64,000 nucleotides of DNA from Okapia johnstoni (GCA_024291935.2 CM044316.1:5014501-5078500), one strand, 5' to 3'. Positions 22,242 to 37,176 are shown, counted from the first letter of the stretch. A program made the numbers and translations. Notes: generated by a model from the sequence alone, not told the origin.

Positions 22242-22665
22242 TGAGTTCTGTGTCTGTGTAATTAATTATCTGGAGGTCGTCATGAATGTGTGTCACAATT
22301 TTGTGTCTTGTGTGTAAAGGCAACCCTATCTAATTATATGTGAAATGTGTATATGGGGGCAACTGTGGGTGTGGGTGTGCATAGATGAAATACAGCATAA
22401 TTTGCAAACAGAATTGTACGTATGTACACAACCACTGGTCTAGTCAGACATGTATTTTCTATGTGTTGACGTGTGTAACAGTGTGTACATGTATATATAA
22501 TTTTATGTATCTGTAGGTTCATAAATAACAATGGTGTTGCTCGACTATTCCCTGTGTGTTAGATACTCTACTAAATCTTTTGCATGTACATTGCATTATC
22601 TCTTACATGTGTGAATATAATTTTGTGTATAGTTGTGGTCTGTGTGTTTAATTGTTATTTGTGTA

Positions 22666-22706
22666 CTGCTGCTGCTGCTGCTGCTGCTAAGTCGCTTCAG
22701 TCGTGT
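22666..22706 (-). repeat. (CTG)n with Bov-A SINE stub
   Basis: Seven or so CTG units followed by CTAAGTCGCTTCAGTCGTG, the end of an antisense Bov-A element. Confidence 0.85.
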
Positions 22707-22917
22707 ACTTTAATATGTGATGTGAATTGCATAATTATGTATGAATGTGCACACAGTTTTGGTTTGTGGCTTTACATGTCTGTAGAATTTTCATCTGTGT
22801 TAACTGAGTGAGCTATTGTGTTTTCTTGCTCCCTCAAGTGAATGCTAGAAGGGCTCCTGACTCTGGAGTGCCAGCATCTCCTGCTTACTTAAATATTCAG
22901 TTAAGATCAGGGATTTT

Positions 22918-23245
22918 GGATGAATAGACCAAAGGGTGGATGGATGAAGGGATGTATGGACAGGTGAATGGAGATGGATAGATGAATAGACGGATATATA
23001 GACAGGTGGATGAATGGATGGGTGAATGAATAGATGGATGGATAGACAGATGGCTGGATGGATAAACAGATGGATTAATAGGTGGATGAATGAATAGATT
23101 GGTAGACAGATGGTTGGTTGAGTAAAGGAATGAATGCAGGAGTAGATGGATGGTGAGATGGGGGGATGGGTGAATAGACAGATGGGTGGGTGAATAGATG
23201 GGTAGATAGATGGATGAGTGGGGTAATGAATGAATGGAGGGATGG
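22918..23245 (+). repeat. UNC13A: TGGA/TGAATAGATGG array
   Basis: Tetranucleotide-derived GATGGATGG, GATAGACAGATGG words over about 330 bp. Confidence 0.9.
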
Positions 23246-23431
23246 GTAGGTGGAGGCTCAGAGAGAAGCAGGCCTCAGTGCAGAGTCACTTAGCAAGTCA
23301 GTGGCTATGAGTGAACTTGAATCCAGACCCCTTGCCTGTCCCATGCTACCCTCTGGTACTGGAAAGGCCAAAGCAGCCTGTGCCATCCGGCTTCTGTCTG
23401 CCAAGCTGTCATACTTTTATGACCTCACTAG

Positions 23432-23517
23432 GTTTCCCCAGGAATTGAACGTGGGTAAAATCAGCGCTGAAGTGATGTGGAATCTGTTTGCCCAGGATAT
23501 GAAGTATGCAATGGAGG
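23432..23517 (+). CDS. UNC13A: UNC13A exon, MUN region
   Basis: (Q)[19 protein letters not shown] then AQDMKYAME. 86 nt, from phase 2 to phase 1, donor gtgagt at 23518. The reading frame is also open upstream into intron sequence, which is chance. Confidence 0.97.
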
Positions 23518-23686
23518 GTGAGTGCCCCCCACCCCCACATCTCCCAGCCTGGAAATAGCAGTTAGCTGTGCCTCAGTGTCCCCACTAAGGTTGTGAGTTC
23601 CCTGGCCCCTCATATTGGAGGTCAGACCTCAGTGATGGCCAGAGTGGGCACTACCAAGGCAGAGAGTGGTAGACACCTCCGGCTAA

Positions 23687-24550
<864 letters not shown>

Positions 24551-24647
24551 GTGGTTTGAGCCCTTTGTCATCCAGTGGCTGGACGAGAATGAGGAGGTGT
24601 CCCGAGATTTCTTGCATGGGGCCCTGGAGAGAGATAAGAAGGATGGG
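24551..24647 (+). CDS. UNC13A: UNC13A exon, MUN region
   Basis: (A)[19 protein letters not shown] then [13 protein letters not shown]. Phase 0 end, donor gtaaga at 24648. Confidence 0.98.
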
Positions 24648-25765
<1,118 letters not shown>

Positions 25766-25992
25766 TGTTGGGTTGCTCTGAAGAGGAGCTATGTCTATGT
25801 GAAACAATCTTTTTCATTGGTGGTGTCTCCCCTTGGTCACGATACTCATTCTGGGTGGAGAATTCGCCCAGCCTGGTGGTCCGTCTTAGGTGCTAGCAGG
25901 GATTCAGGTTCACCCCCGACCTCACTAACGGTTCTTATTGGGCCCACCTAACCCCAGCTCCTCGTCTCACCCACCCTCTGTGTCCTCCCCAG

Positions 25993-26076
25993 ACCATCAG
26001 TAATGTGCTCCTCCAGTATGCAGACATCATCTCCAAGGACTTCGCTTCCTACTGCTCCAAGGAGAAGGAGAAAGTG
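25993..26076 (+). CDS. UNC13A: UNC13A exon, MUN region
   Basis: [20 protein letters not shown] then CSKEKEKV. 28 codons, phase 0. Donor gtgacc at 26077 is suboptimal. Confidence 0.97.
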
Positions 26077-26619
26077 GTGACCTGCGGGGGTCCCTGTCCT
26101 CTTTCCCTCAACCCCATTCTGTACCCCCAGAGCATCCTTTCCTGGGCTCTGATACCTGTGTCTGCATGTATGTCCAACTGTGTGTGTGTGTCTCTGTGTC
26201 TGATTGTGTGAGTCCAGGGGGATCCGCAGGTGAGGGGACACATCTTCAATGTGTCTGGTTGTTGTGAATGAAGCCCTCAGGGAGTATGTATGTGAGCTTA
26301 CAAAGTTTTGAGCCCATGTAGAAGAATACTGGTGTGTGACAGGAACTCCTCTTTCTGCTACTTTCAGAGGTCCAGCCCTTCTGGACTCACCAGGTCCAGC
26401 CTACCCAGAGGGGAAGTTCTCCTTCCCACTCTTTATCTCTAGAGATCCCCCTAGAACTCCCAAATGCTGTCTTCCATGCTCAGATGACTTTATGGGACCC
26501 CAGCTTCCTCCAGACACAGACCCTGTAACCATCTGAGGTCCCTGGCAGTTGGGGGTGTGTGTGGGAGGCCCTGGGGAGAGGTCCTGAGCCCTGACTCCCT
26601 CCTCTTTTCCCATCTGCAG
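26077..26619 (+). other. UNC13A: UNC13A intron, nothing recognised
   Basis: Unique sequence with a short TGTGTGTG patch near 26178. Confidence 0.6.
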
Positions 26620-26697
26620 CCCTGCATCCTCATGAACAACACTCAGCAGCTGAGAGTTCAGCTGGAGAAGATGTTTGAAGCCATGGGAGGGAAGGAG
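26620..26697 (+). CDS. UNC13A: UNC13A exon, MUN region
   Basis: [20 protein letters not shown] then AMGGKE. 26 codons, phase 0; acceptor ATCTGCAG, donor gtgagc. Confidence 0.98.
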
Positions 26698-26921
26698 GTG
26701 AGCCAGGGCCCAGGCGGGGTCACTATCATCTCATGTCCCTGCAGGCCCGAGCGTGTACCTGATGAATTCCGGCTCAGCGACTTCATCAGACCCAAGCAAG
26801 CAGCTTAACTGTCTGAGCCTCAGTTTCCTCTCCAGCTCCTTTCCCCTGAATTGGATGGGAAAATGCCCCATCCATGCGGATGCCCTATGAACCTGACCTG
26901 ACGTTCCTTCTCCCTCCTCAG

Positions 26922-27010
26922 CTGGATGCCGAGGCCAGTGACATCTTGAAGGAGCTACAGGTGAAACTCAACAACGTCTTGGATGAGCTCAGCCGAGTGT
27001 TTGCTACCAG
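26922..27010 (+). CDS. UNC13A: UNC13A exon, MUN region
   Basis: LDAEASDILKELQVKLNNVL then DELSRVFAT. Ends phase 2 (AG), donor gtgggg at 27011, a weak donor. Confidence 0.97.
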
Positions 27011-27109
27011 GTGGGGGCATCTCCAGAGCTGGGAGCAGAAGGGAGGGGACAGCCCCCAGCCTGGGGCATCTGGAGACTCAGCAGATGTAGTGGCGAAGAC
27101 CTCAGGCCC

Positions 27110-27530
27110 TTAGGAGCTATACAAAGCTGAGTTCAAGCCTAGATTCCCTGCTTACTACTGTGTGGCCTTGGGTGAGTTGTTTAACTTCTCTGAATGTTAG
27201 TTTACCCATCTATAAAGTGGGGATGATGATAACAATGTGAAAGTGTTGATCACTCAGTTGTGTTCGACTCTCTATGACCCCATGGACTGTAGCCCGCCAG
27301 GCTCCTCTGTCCACGGAATTCTCCAGGCAGGAATACTGGAATAGGTTTCTATTCCCTACTCCAGGGGCTCTTCCTGACCAAGGGATTAAACCCAGGTCTT
27401 CTGCATTGCGAGCAGATTCTTTACCGTCTGAGCCACCAGGGAAACTCAGATGGTGAAGATAATTAACAGTAGTACCTGAGTAGGACCATGTGATGAAATA
27501 AACAACACAAGTAAATATCTTAGCCTGATG
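27110..27530 (+). repeat. MIR-like element split by Bov-tA
   Basis: TGTGTGGCCTTGGGTGAGTTG and CATCTATAAAGTGGGGATG are MIR core words. The antisense Bov-tA at 27246-27447 interrupts it. Confidence 0.7.
27246..27448 (-). repeat. Bov-tA SINE (antisense)
   Basis: ATCACTCAGTTGTGTTCGAC through TGAGCCACCAGGGAAACTC. Confidence 0.9.
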
Positions 27531-27652
27531 CCCAATTCTGCTATTAAACCCCACTCCTGTTATATGCCGTGGCTCTCTGATGCTGGTGATAAAAGGTCCA
27601 CAGATCAGCCTCATCCTGCCCTTCTTCCAGAGGCCAGGAAAGTCTAATCTGA

Positions 27653-27829
<177 letters not shown>

Positions 27830-27954
27830 TGAGCCAGGCTGGGTGGACTGGGTCCACAGGGAGGGCTCTAGGGTGGGGCCTCAGTAACCTTGGGGCTGGC
27901 CTGGAGAGGATACTCAGGGCATGCTTGCTGGGTTGTGGTTGAATGGTTTGGATG

Positions 27955-28230
27955 GGCTGGTGAGCCAGGCATGAAGAGAGATTGAAGAGATGGAAAGATG
28001 GGTGGGTTAATGATTAGAAGGATCAGTGGGTCAATATTTGTATGGATGAATGGATGGTAAAAGACATGAGGGATGGGTGGGTGGATGGATGAGTAGATTA
28101 AAAGAAAAATGCTTAGAAAGCTGTATGGAGAGTATATGGATAAAAGGATGGATGGATAAATGGATGGATGGAGAGTTGGGTAAATATTTGGATGGATGAA
28201 TAACTGTTTGGAGGATGGGTATATGGATGT
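27955..28230 (+). repeat. UNC13A: TGGA-type array
   Basis: GGATGGATGG/GGATGAATGG words; the third such array in UNC13A introns in this window. Confidence 0.88.
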
Positions 28231-28283
28231 ATGGGTGGAGTACAGACTAAAGGAAAGAAGGGAGGTAGGAAAAAGTGATGGTT

Positions 28284-28412
28284 GCTGTTGTTCAGTCACT
28301 AAGTCATGTCCACCTCTTTGCAACCTCATGGACTGCAGCATGCCAGGCCTCCCTGTCCTTTACCATCTCCTGGAGTTTGCACAAATTCATGTCCATTGAG
28401 TCAGTTCACTTT
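28284..28412 (-). repeat. BovB/Bov-A 3'-end fragment (antisense)
   Basis: TTGTTCAGTCACTAAGTCATG, GACTGCAGCATGCCAGGCC and CTGGAGTTTGCACAAATTC landmarks. Confidence 0.82.
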
Positions 28413-28995
28413 CACTTCACTTTTTTCAAAAAATTGATAGAGGAAGCATTAGGGTTGGGGGAAGGATGATTTGGTGGAGGGTAGCTAAGTTGTTGGAAGG
28501 ATCATGACGGATTGCCCTCTGTCAACCCCATATAGCCAGTCATGAACTCTGTTGTTTTCCCTCTCAAGGTTGTCCCCTTCCCTAGCATTCCCTTCTTCTC
28601 CTGAGCATGGCTCCAGCCCCCTCATAGTCCCTTGTCTCCAACTTTCCTATTCTAGTTCATCCCCCACTCTATCCATTCAAATAGAAAAATCTGGCTCTCT
28701 CTCTTGAACACTCCACAGCTCCCCCATTACCCTCATGCTAAGGCCCAGGCCTTTCTCCTAGATTTTGAGGCTCCTTCCCAGTCTAGTTCCTGCTGATCTG
28801 TCCAGCTACCATCCACTCTTCTCCCTGTGTATCACATATTGCAGCCCCATCAGACCACCTGGGGTCTGTGTACAGGCTCTGGACCCTCTTGCATGTCCAT
28901 GGCATGCCTTCCCACCTTGCCCTTGTAGTGAGGGGAAGGGGTTCCTCAGGTTGGGACCATCTGGGCCCTTTCTCAGACCTATCCCTTGCCCCCAG

Positions 28996-29119
28996 CCTGA
29001 CTCTCTTTGCCAAAATCTGTGAGAAGACGGTGCTGAAGCGGGTGCTGAAGGAGTTATGGAAGCTGGTCATGAACACCATGGAGAAGACCATCGTCCTGCC
29101 ACCCCTCACTGACCAGACG
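28996..29119 (+). CDS. UNC13A: UNC13A exon, MUN region
   Basis: (N)[19 protein letters not shown] then [20 protein letters not shown] and QT. Phase 0 end, donor gtgagg at 29120. It is followed by three small symmetric exons. Confidence 0.98.
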
Positions 29120-29204
29120 GTGAGGCCTGCAGGGGGCCAGAGGGGACACCTGGGCTGCCTCCTCTGTGAGAACCCAGAGAGCTTGATGTCAAAGGCACTG
29201 GGGG

Positions 29205-29640
29205 CGTAGAGGTCATCCAGGCACAAGGGCCATTTGGGGGTCCACCAGAAGGACCTTTCAGAATCAGAGAGGTCACACATGGGTGAAAAGGCATAAAAGG
29301 GTCAAAAGGTCATTCAGGGGTCAGTTATTTAAGGGTCAAAGAGGTCAAGTAAAGAGACGTCTAGGGGATATAGGGGTCATAGGAGGAACAAGTGATTATT
29401 TAAAGGTCAGAGATTACCCAGAAAATAGAGAGATCAGCTTGGGCATCAAGGCCGCCCATGGGTCACAGAGGTTATAGGGGTCAGTGGGTTCATCAGGGGG
29501 CTGTGGAGGTCAATCAAGAGGCAAGTAAAGGAGATACCCAGATTTCAAAGATCAGAGGCCAATAAAACAGAGTTCCAGGAGATCAACCAGAGGTTATAGA
29601 GAGCACCGAAGTTAACAGAGGTCAAGCAGAGTTCAGTGGT
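29205..29640 (+). repeat. UNC13A: Degenerate AGGTCA-rich array in intron
   Basis: AGGTCA occurs in the same orientation at 29210, 29270, 29307, 29342, 29404, 29507 and 29619, with further GGGTCA variants between. It looks like a decayed short-unit repeat. Confidence 0.75.
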
Positions 29641-30065
29641 CATCTGGAGAACAGGACCTATCCTCTGGGACTCTTCTGGGAACAGCCCAGAGATAGTGAT
29701 CTGCAGAGTTAGGCTGCTGGGTAGGGGTGGAGGGACTGTGTCATCTTCAGAGGGGTGTGGCTGGGTGTCAGGGCCTAAGGACAGTGAAGGCATGTGGTTA
29801 ATGGCACAGCATAGAGTGGGAGGAAGTTTCTGGGTGAATGAGGGAGGTGTGGGAGGGGCGGCGGTGGCAGCCGAGAGGCAGTGATGGTGGGGGAAGCTGG
29901 GGACCTCCAGCTGCCCGCCCGCCGCTCTCCACCCTGGACTGGGCTGGGCTGGGACACGGGGTCCGCCCTTTGGTGCCGTCTCCGCCCCCTCCCTGGCTTT
30001 TCCGGGAGACTCACGGTGACTTATTCCCCCCTCCCCCACCGCCCCGCCCCCATCACGGCTGACAG

Positions 30066-30071
30066 ATGATC
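30066..30071 (+). CDS. UNC13A: UNC13A 6-nt microexon (Met-Ile)
   Basis: Two codons, ATG ATC, between GCTGACAG and gtaagt (a perfect donor). The previous exon ends phase 0 after DQT and the next recognised exon starts phase 0 with Gly, so inclusion adds exactly Met-Ile and exclusion keeps frame. Mammalian UNC13A text reads DQTMIG in the isoform I remember, which supports it. Microexons this small are typical of neuronal SRRM4-dependent splicing; regulation here is inference. No ORF caller could detect it. Confidence 0.85.
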
Positions 30072-30644
30072 GTAAGTAGAGGCCCCTCTGTCCGTCTGTC
30101 TGTCCATCCGCTCTGTGTCTGGACTCGGCCCACCGCGTGGCTGCACCCCCCTCTCAGCGCCCCCTCCTCACCTACTGGTCCCCCACCCACTGTCCCACCT
30201 TCCGCCTAGATGTGCCTGTGTCTGTCTGGGGCGGGGCATGGGGGGCGGGGCCGGGAGGGAGGGAAGCCACGCCCCACCCTGCCCAATCATAAGTACAGAG
30301 GAGGGGCCTTCCACCTTCCAAAACCCGGGTCCACCACCTTCACAGCTCGCATGATTTAGTTAGAATTCACCCTTGCTGCCATGCTGAGACGCCACCAGGA
30401 TATCTGAGTCTCTCCCTGAAGCTAAAAGGATGTTCAAAGTCAATGGAGCTTCTCTGACCTCCCTTTTCCACTCTGAACTGTTAGTAACCGTACGAACTAC
30501 ACTCTCACCACCCCGGTTCCCAAAGCTAGCTGATCAGCTAGACAGCACCATCACCCCTGCCCACCCGACTCCCACCACACATGCTAACACACAGGAATCC
30601 CAGACAGGCACCCAGGTGGGGACAATGTTGTGACTCCTTGGTGT

Positions 30645-30850
30645 CAGGCAGACTTGGCATCAAATCTCAGCCCAGCCGTTTTCTCTGTGACCTTGGGAAG
30701 TCACTTCACCTCCCAACCTCCATTTCCTTGTCTGGAAAAAAAAAAAAAAGAGGTTAATTGTAGCAGCTCTCTGAGGGTTGTTTTCAGAACCAAGTAGGAT
30801 GATGTGTTCAAGTGCTGAACTCAGTGACTGACTAAGGCAGTGCTCGCTAA
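30645..30850 (+). repeat. MIR element
   Basis: GACTTGGCATCAAATCTCAG, TGTGACCTTGGGAAGTCAC and the CATTTCCTTGTCTGG core typical of MIR, with an A-run at 30737. Confidence 0.8.
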
Positions 30851-31084
30851 GTTAGAGCTAATATTATTGGTAGTGGTGGTAGTATTTAGACACATAAAAG
30901 AGCAGAGATCAGTTAGAACCACTCTGGAGTCCTCTTTTTGGGCAAGACAAGGCTGTTACTCAAGGTTTGTCAAAAATTTGCTAGGGCTCATCTCACTTCT
31001 TGTGGCTGCAATCTGACTGTACCCACATGGTGGCAGCGTATTCAACTACAGACAATACATCTGTGGGTAGAGAACTAAGGGAAT

Positions 31085-31285
31085 ATACATTTGTTGAGGA
31101 TTTCCTGTATTCCAGACCTCATAGCTATTGTTTCAGCTCACCTTCATGACACCCATTTGAGTGAGATAGATATTATTTCCATTTTACAGATGAGGAAAGT
31201 TGAGGCTCACAGAGGAAGAGTCACCTGGTCAAAGCCACATAGTAAATATATGCCAGGATTCAAATTCAGGTCTGTCTGAACATGG
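31085..31285 (-). repeat. MIR/L2-like element (antisense)
   Basis: CCATTTTACAGATGAGGAAA, GAGGCTCACAGAGG and CCAGGATTCAAATTCAGGTC: reverse-complement MIR core. Confidence 0.75.
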
Positions 31286-31604
31286 AGCCCATTTACTTTC
31301 CTGTTGACTCAAAAACCAAGAGCCTCAAACATACAGTAAATATAAATGGATTGTATTTTGGCAGTGACTTCTCTCTCTCTCTGGCTCTGTATTTCTCTTT
31401 CTCCTTCTCTCTTTCCTGCCTCTCTGGCTCTCACACCGTTTAAGTCAGTCATTAAGGCACACACATTATCCCCCCAGCAACTCTGTCACCAGCCCATTGT
31501 GCAGTGAAAATGCCCTTTACTTCCTATCCCCATGAGTATCATCACCCTGGGTTCCCACCCCACACAGCTGCTAGGTTGATCACCCTGTGACATTGTCTCT
31601 GCAG

Positions 31605-31643
31605 GGCACCCTCTTGAGAAAACATGGCAAGGGATTAGAAAAG
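31605..31643 (+). CDS. UNC13A: UNC13A 39-nt exon, likely alternative
   Basis: GTLLRKHGKGLEK, 13 codons, phase 0 on both sides. Acceptor CTCTGCAG, donor gtaatg. Basic insert in the MUN coding region. The symmetric size allows skipping without frameshift. Confidence 0.93.
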
Positions 31644-32775
31644 GTAATGAGGGCCTCACCTGTGCTGAGGTCCCAAACTCTACTGTGTGGGTGCGTGTGT
31701 ATATGTGTGTGTCCATTTGCATGGGCAGGGAGGTCAGCTGGGAGTTTCATGGGTAGGAGATGGGTGCCCTAACCAAGTTCCACAAAACCAGGAATCAGAA
31801 ACAAAGTGGTTCCCCAGGGACACGGCTTGGAGCATGTGTGTTTGTGCACAAACAGCCCCTGTCCTCTCACAACAGTGCCCAAAGGGCTGATCCCAGTCCT
31901 GGGCTCAGCTGAAATTCTTTGGCCTCTAGAAGGGCCCAGACACTGGACTGCCCTGGACTGAGACATGTTTTGTTCATTCTAATGGGTGTTTGTCATAAGA
32001 TGGGAGCTGCGGTAATACGTGAACAGTTACTCTTGTTGTGCACTCATACAGGAGCTGTCGTGGCTGTGTGCACACAAGTGGTGTCTCCACTTCATGAACA
32101 GAGGTTGTAGGGCTTCCAACTCACCCATCCAGCCCTTTGGAGGGCATATGTGTTCAGTATGTTCAGGCACTCTATGCATGTATGTGCATCCCTGTGGGGT
32201 GGAGAGTGTGTGGGTTTATGTGTGTGACTGTGCACATGTGTGCAAGCGTTTAGTAGTACATGTGTGTATTTTAGCTCTTGAGTTCTTTTGCATGTGTATG
32301 TGTCTTTGTATATTGATCCAGGTGTGTATGTATGTGAACTTTCTGCACACCCATGGATATGCCTGGGTGTGTGTCTGTGTATTGTGTGAACTTGTGATAC
32401 TTGTGTTAGTATACTTCTTTTAGAGTCAGGCCTGCTGGGGTAAGGTCTTGGGAGTTGAGGAAGGAGACACCCCAAGCTCTGTCTCTCTCTTTTCCCCCCC
32501 TCCCCAAGGCACCCCATCTTGGGGCAGGCTGACTGTGGGATTGGGTACCTGTCCCCAAGTGATGGGCTGATTCTAGTCTCCTGGCAGTTCAGAGTCTGAC
32601 CCCTAATCCCCACCAGGGGCTTAGGGGAGGTGCCTAGCTGGGGAGGGGGTCCAGCATTGGACCCAGAACCTGGGAGGGAGCTCATGGGCTGTGCATTGAG
32701 GGGGGTAGGAAAGCCCCACTGAATATCTTCTCAGCAGCAACCCAAACTCTGACCCTCACCTGATTCTCTCCACAG
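31644..32775 (+). other. UNC13A: Intron, TG-rich
   Basis: TG-rich region about 32130-32410 and otherwise unique sequence. Long antisense open frames here come from low complexity. Confidence 0.6.
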
Positions 32776-32805
32776 GGCAGGGTGAAATTGCCAAGCCACT
32801 CAGAT
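32776..32805 (+). CDS. UNC13A: UNC13A 30-nt exon, likely alternative
   Basis: GRVKLPSHSD, 10 codons, phase 0 on both sides. Acceptor CTCCACAG, donor gtaaga. Follows KHGKGLEK and precedes GTQMIF in the full isoform. Confidence 0.93.
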
Positions 32806-34233
32806 GTAAGACCGGCCTCTCACTGTCTGTCTGGCTCCCACCCTCACCCCTACCCCCCCACCCCACCCATGCCTCTTTCCACTTCTGTGATCTGTGCCGT
32901 CTGGGGGTGTACTGTGACCCTGTCTGTCGGTCTCTTCTTCCTCTGTCTGTCTGGCTTGCTCGTGAGGGGTGGCAGGGGCGGGTGGCAAGTGGGGAGGAGG
33001 GTGTGGCAGGGGAAACTGAGGCCCAGGCTGGGCTCCCAAGTAACTGTGCCTTGTGACAGCCTCGGGGAATCACAGACAAGGACTAAGAAGAGTAGCTACA
33101 GCCAGGATGATAATACTAATACCGCTAGTGGCAGGGTGACCGGATCCCACTGGCCAGCGTGGAAAAACATCAATGTGATTCCAAATATCCCAGCTGAAAA
33201 TGGCCCTTCTCCCTGCTTAGCCTTGCCCAGGACTCCAAGGCCACCCCAGGACCAGTAATTCAGGGCTCATAACCTCAATGATAATCAGACCCCCCACCCC
33301 CACCCCCCATCATCCCCTAAGCTAGTGTAGGTGCCCCTAGTGGCCAAGGGAGGAAACTGAGGCCCAAAGAGGGCTTGAGACTTGTCTCAGTTCACTCAGC
33401 ATCATGATGGGGGTTGAGGGGCAGGATATATAGCTTCCAGGCCAGGGCCCCATCTCCCCTAGCACTGCCCATGACCTTGATACAGAGTAATAATAGCTGT
33501 GAACACTGAACAAAGACATGTTTAGTCCCAGCTAAGCCACAAATGGAGTAGGATTTCCTCCATCAGAGATGGGAAAACTGAGGCTCAGAGAGGTTCAGTG
33601 ACTTGCCCAGGACCACACAGCAGAGCTGGGATTTGAACCCAGGCCCACCTGGCCCATCGGAGCCATAACCAGGATGTCATCTTGCTGATGTCTGTTTTGG
33701 GGAGGAATGGGAGATGGGTCCAGAGGTGGGTGTTAAGGGGGAGGATTCTTTCTTTAAAAGTTCAGGTTAACATTCCCCTACCCACCCCCTCAGATTACTG
33801 GGGAAGTTTTCCCACAGACGGAACAGGCCCATGGTGGGTGGTAGGTTTCACCAGAGCCCATCCCATGGTTTTCTCAAGGCTCCATGACCTGGGGCTGGCA
33901 AGTCCCACTCATACCCATAACATCAAGTTGGGCTTCCCCCTCCCACTGCCCTGTTTTCTTCTCTGTGCCACAAACCTGGGGCCATGGTGGAGGTGGGAGG
34001 ATGGGTAGTGCCCCCACAGGACTGAGATTTCTGGGGACAAGGTCACCATCTCTTCCTCAGCACTTTCTGGGGGCTCCAATCATCTGTCCCCAGGACTTAA
34101 CCTGGGGACAAGGTTGTCCAGAGCCTTTGGACAAGAATCAAGATGGCGTCCAGGGCTAGGGTGTCAATGGGGGCTTGGGCACTGGGCAGGAGGACCCCAC
34201 CCTCACCGGGGTTATGTCGGTTATTACCTACAG
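32806..34233 (+). other. UNC13A: Intron with MIR-like remnants
   Basis: An antisense MIR lies at about 33555-33665 (GGGAAAACTGAGGCTCAGAG, GGGATTTGAACCCAGG). The rest is unique, C-rich at the start. Confidence 0.65.
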
Positions 34234-34290
34234 GGAACCCAGATGATCTTCAATGCAGCCAAGGAGCTGGGTCAGCTATCTAAACTCAAG
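34234..34290 (+). CDS. UNC13A: UNC13A exon, MUN region
   Basis: GTQMIFNAAKELGQLSKLK, 19 codons, phase 0. Acceptor CCTACAG, donor gtgagg. Confidence 0.97.
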
Positions 34291-34435
34291 GTGAGGCCAG
34301 GGTTCAGGGGCTTCCTGGGGAAGAGGTCTGAGAATAGTGGCGTGCTTTGCAGGCTCAAAGGACAGAAACCCTATTCAGACTGGCTTAAGCACAATTTATT
34401 TGCTCAGTGTATTGCAAAGTTCAGCTTCAGATACA

Positions 34436-36047
<1,612 letters not shown>

Positions 36048-36112
36048 TAAGCCCCGGCGAGGCGGTCGCCTTGGACTCACCTCCTCTGTGACATCACGAG
36101 TCCGGGAAGAAT

Positions 36113-36575
36113 TGACAGCACCGGGGCGCACGTGAGCTCCATGATGTCACCGGGCCAGTGAATGATCTACAGCTTGTAGGAGCGGGACCTCTGACGTCAA
36201 TGGGCCAGGAGGGAATGCCTCTCCTGGGAAAACCCATGACGTCAGGGGGTCAGGATGTAATTGAAATCTGTAGAGCGGGACCTCTGTCCTCAAGGACCAG
36301 GGAGTGATTGACAGCTGTTAGGGGCGGGACCTCGACTCCTTGGTTCCAGAGAATGGTTGATAGCTTTAGGGGAGGGACTTGTGACAGTGGAGACAGTGAT
36401 TGACATCCCTGGCAGGGGCGGGATCTCTGACGTCACGTGGCCAATGACTGATTGGCAGCTCCAGGGGAGGGACCTCTGGAAGAGGGGTTGAAAGTACCGT
36501 GGGGAGGGACCTCTGTACTGTCGGGGGCTAAGGAGTGACAGCACCGGAGATGGGAGGGACCCCAACCTGGGGGTG
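36113..36575 (+). repeat. UNC13A: ~50-bp degenerate minisatellite with GC boxes and CRE sites
   Basis: About nine drifted units of the form GATTGACAGCT...GGGGCGGGACCTCTGACGTCA. Perfect TGACGTCA palindromes at 36192, 36237 and 36428. The last overlaps a CACGTG (36434) and is followed by CCAAT (36441) and ATTGG (36451). Confidence 0.8.
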
Positions 36576-37176
36576 GGGGGGCGGACCGAGAGGGAGTTCT
36601 TATTTCTCAAATTCTCTCTTTCTCTCTCTTCTCTTGCCTCTGTCTCCTGTCCATCTCTGAGTTCGCACACAGCAGCTGGGGCTTGGGGGCAGGACTCTAA
36701 GGGTCCTAGTTCCCCTCCCTGGGGACCCTCCTTTTCAAAATTGGCCCTAAGAGTGCAGACACGGGAGAGAAGGTTGGCCGCTAACCCAGGCTTAGTACCG
36801 GCAGTGGAACAGGAGGCTGGGGTGAGGGGAGCTAAACCCTGCGGCCACAGCTGCCCCCTTCCCCCCGAGTCAGCCCAGGGCTTAGGGCCCTCCCTGGGCG
36901 TCGGGCCTCTGCGCTCAGCTTCGTGCCCAGCCCACGCTGCTGCTTTTAGTGTTCCTGGTGTCCCCCCCGGAGCGGGAGGCTGTCTGTCTGTCCGTCTGCA
37001 GCTGACGTTTCTCTCTCTCTTGTTTCTCCTCCCTCTCACTCGCCGCCCCCTCTCCGCGCCTACCCTGCTCCCCGCCACGCACACTCGCCCTCCATCCTCG
37101 CCTCTCTCTCGCTCGCTCGTCTTTCCCCTCCTTCCTCCTTCCCTTCCTTTCTCCACCTCCCCACTCCCGTGATTAG

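Larger units (their letters stand above)
30072..31604 (+). other. UNC13A: Intron between microexon and 39-nt exon
   Basis: GC-rich start, MIR elements (about 30650-30850 sense, 31085-31280 antisense), a poly-A run near 30737 and a CT-rich tract (31368-31430) about 180 bp upstream of the next acceptor. Confidence 0.7.

Noticed and set aside
23250..23517. Open frame continuing from the intron into the FPQELNVGK exon
   Set aside because: The upstream part is MIR-like and the AG at 23430-23431 matches the conserved exon start; chance read-through.
32092..32685. 197-residue antisense open frame
   Set aside because: Produced by TG-rich low complexity; no recognisable protein and no splice context.
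36290..37172. Long open frames (199-288 residues) on both strands
   Set aside because: They lie in GC-rich and CT-rich low-complexity sequence with few stops; no domain, and the real exon (37177-37233) uses another frame.
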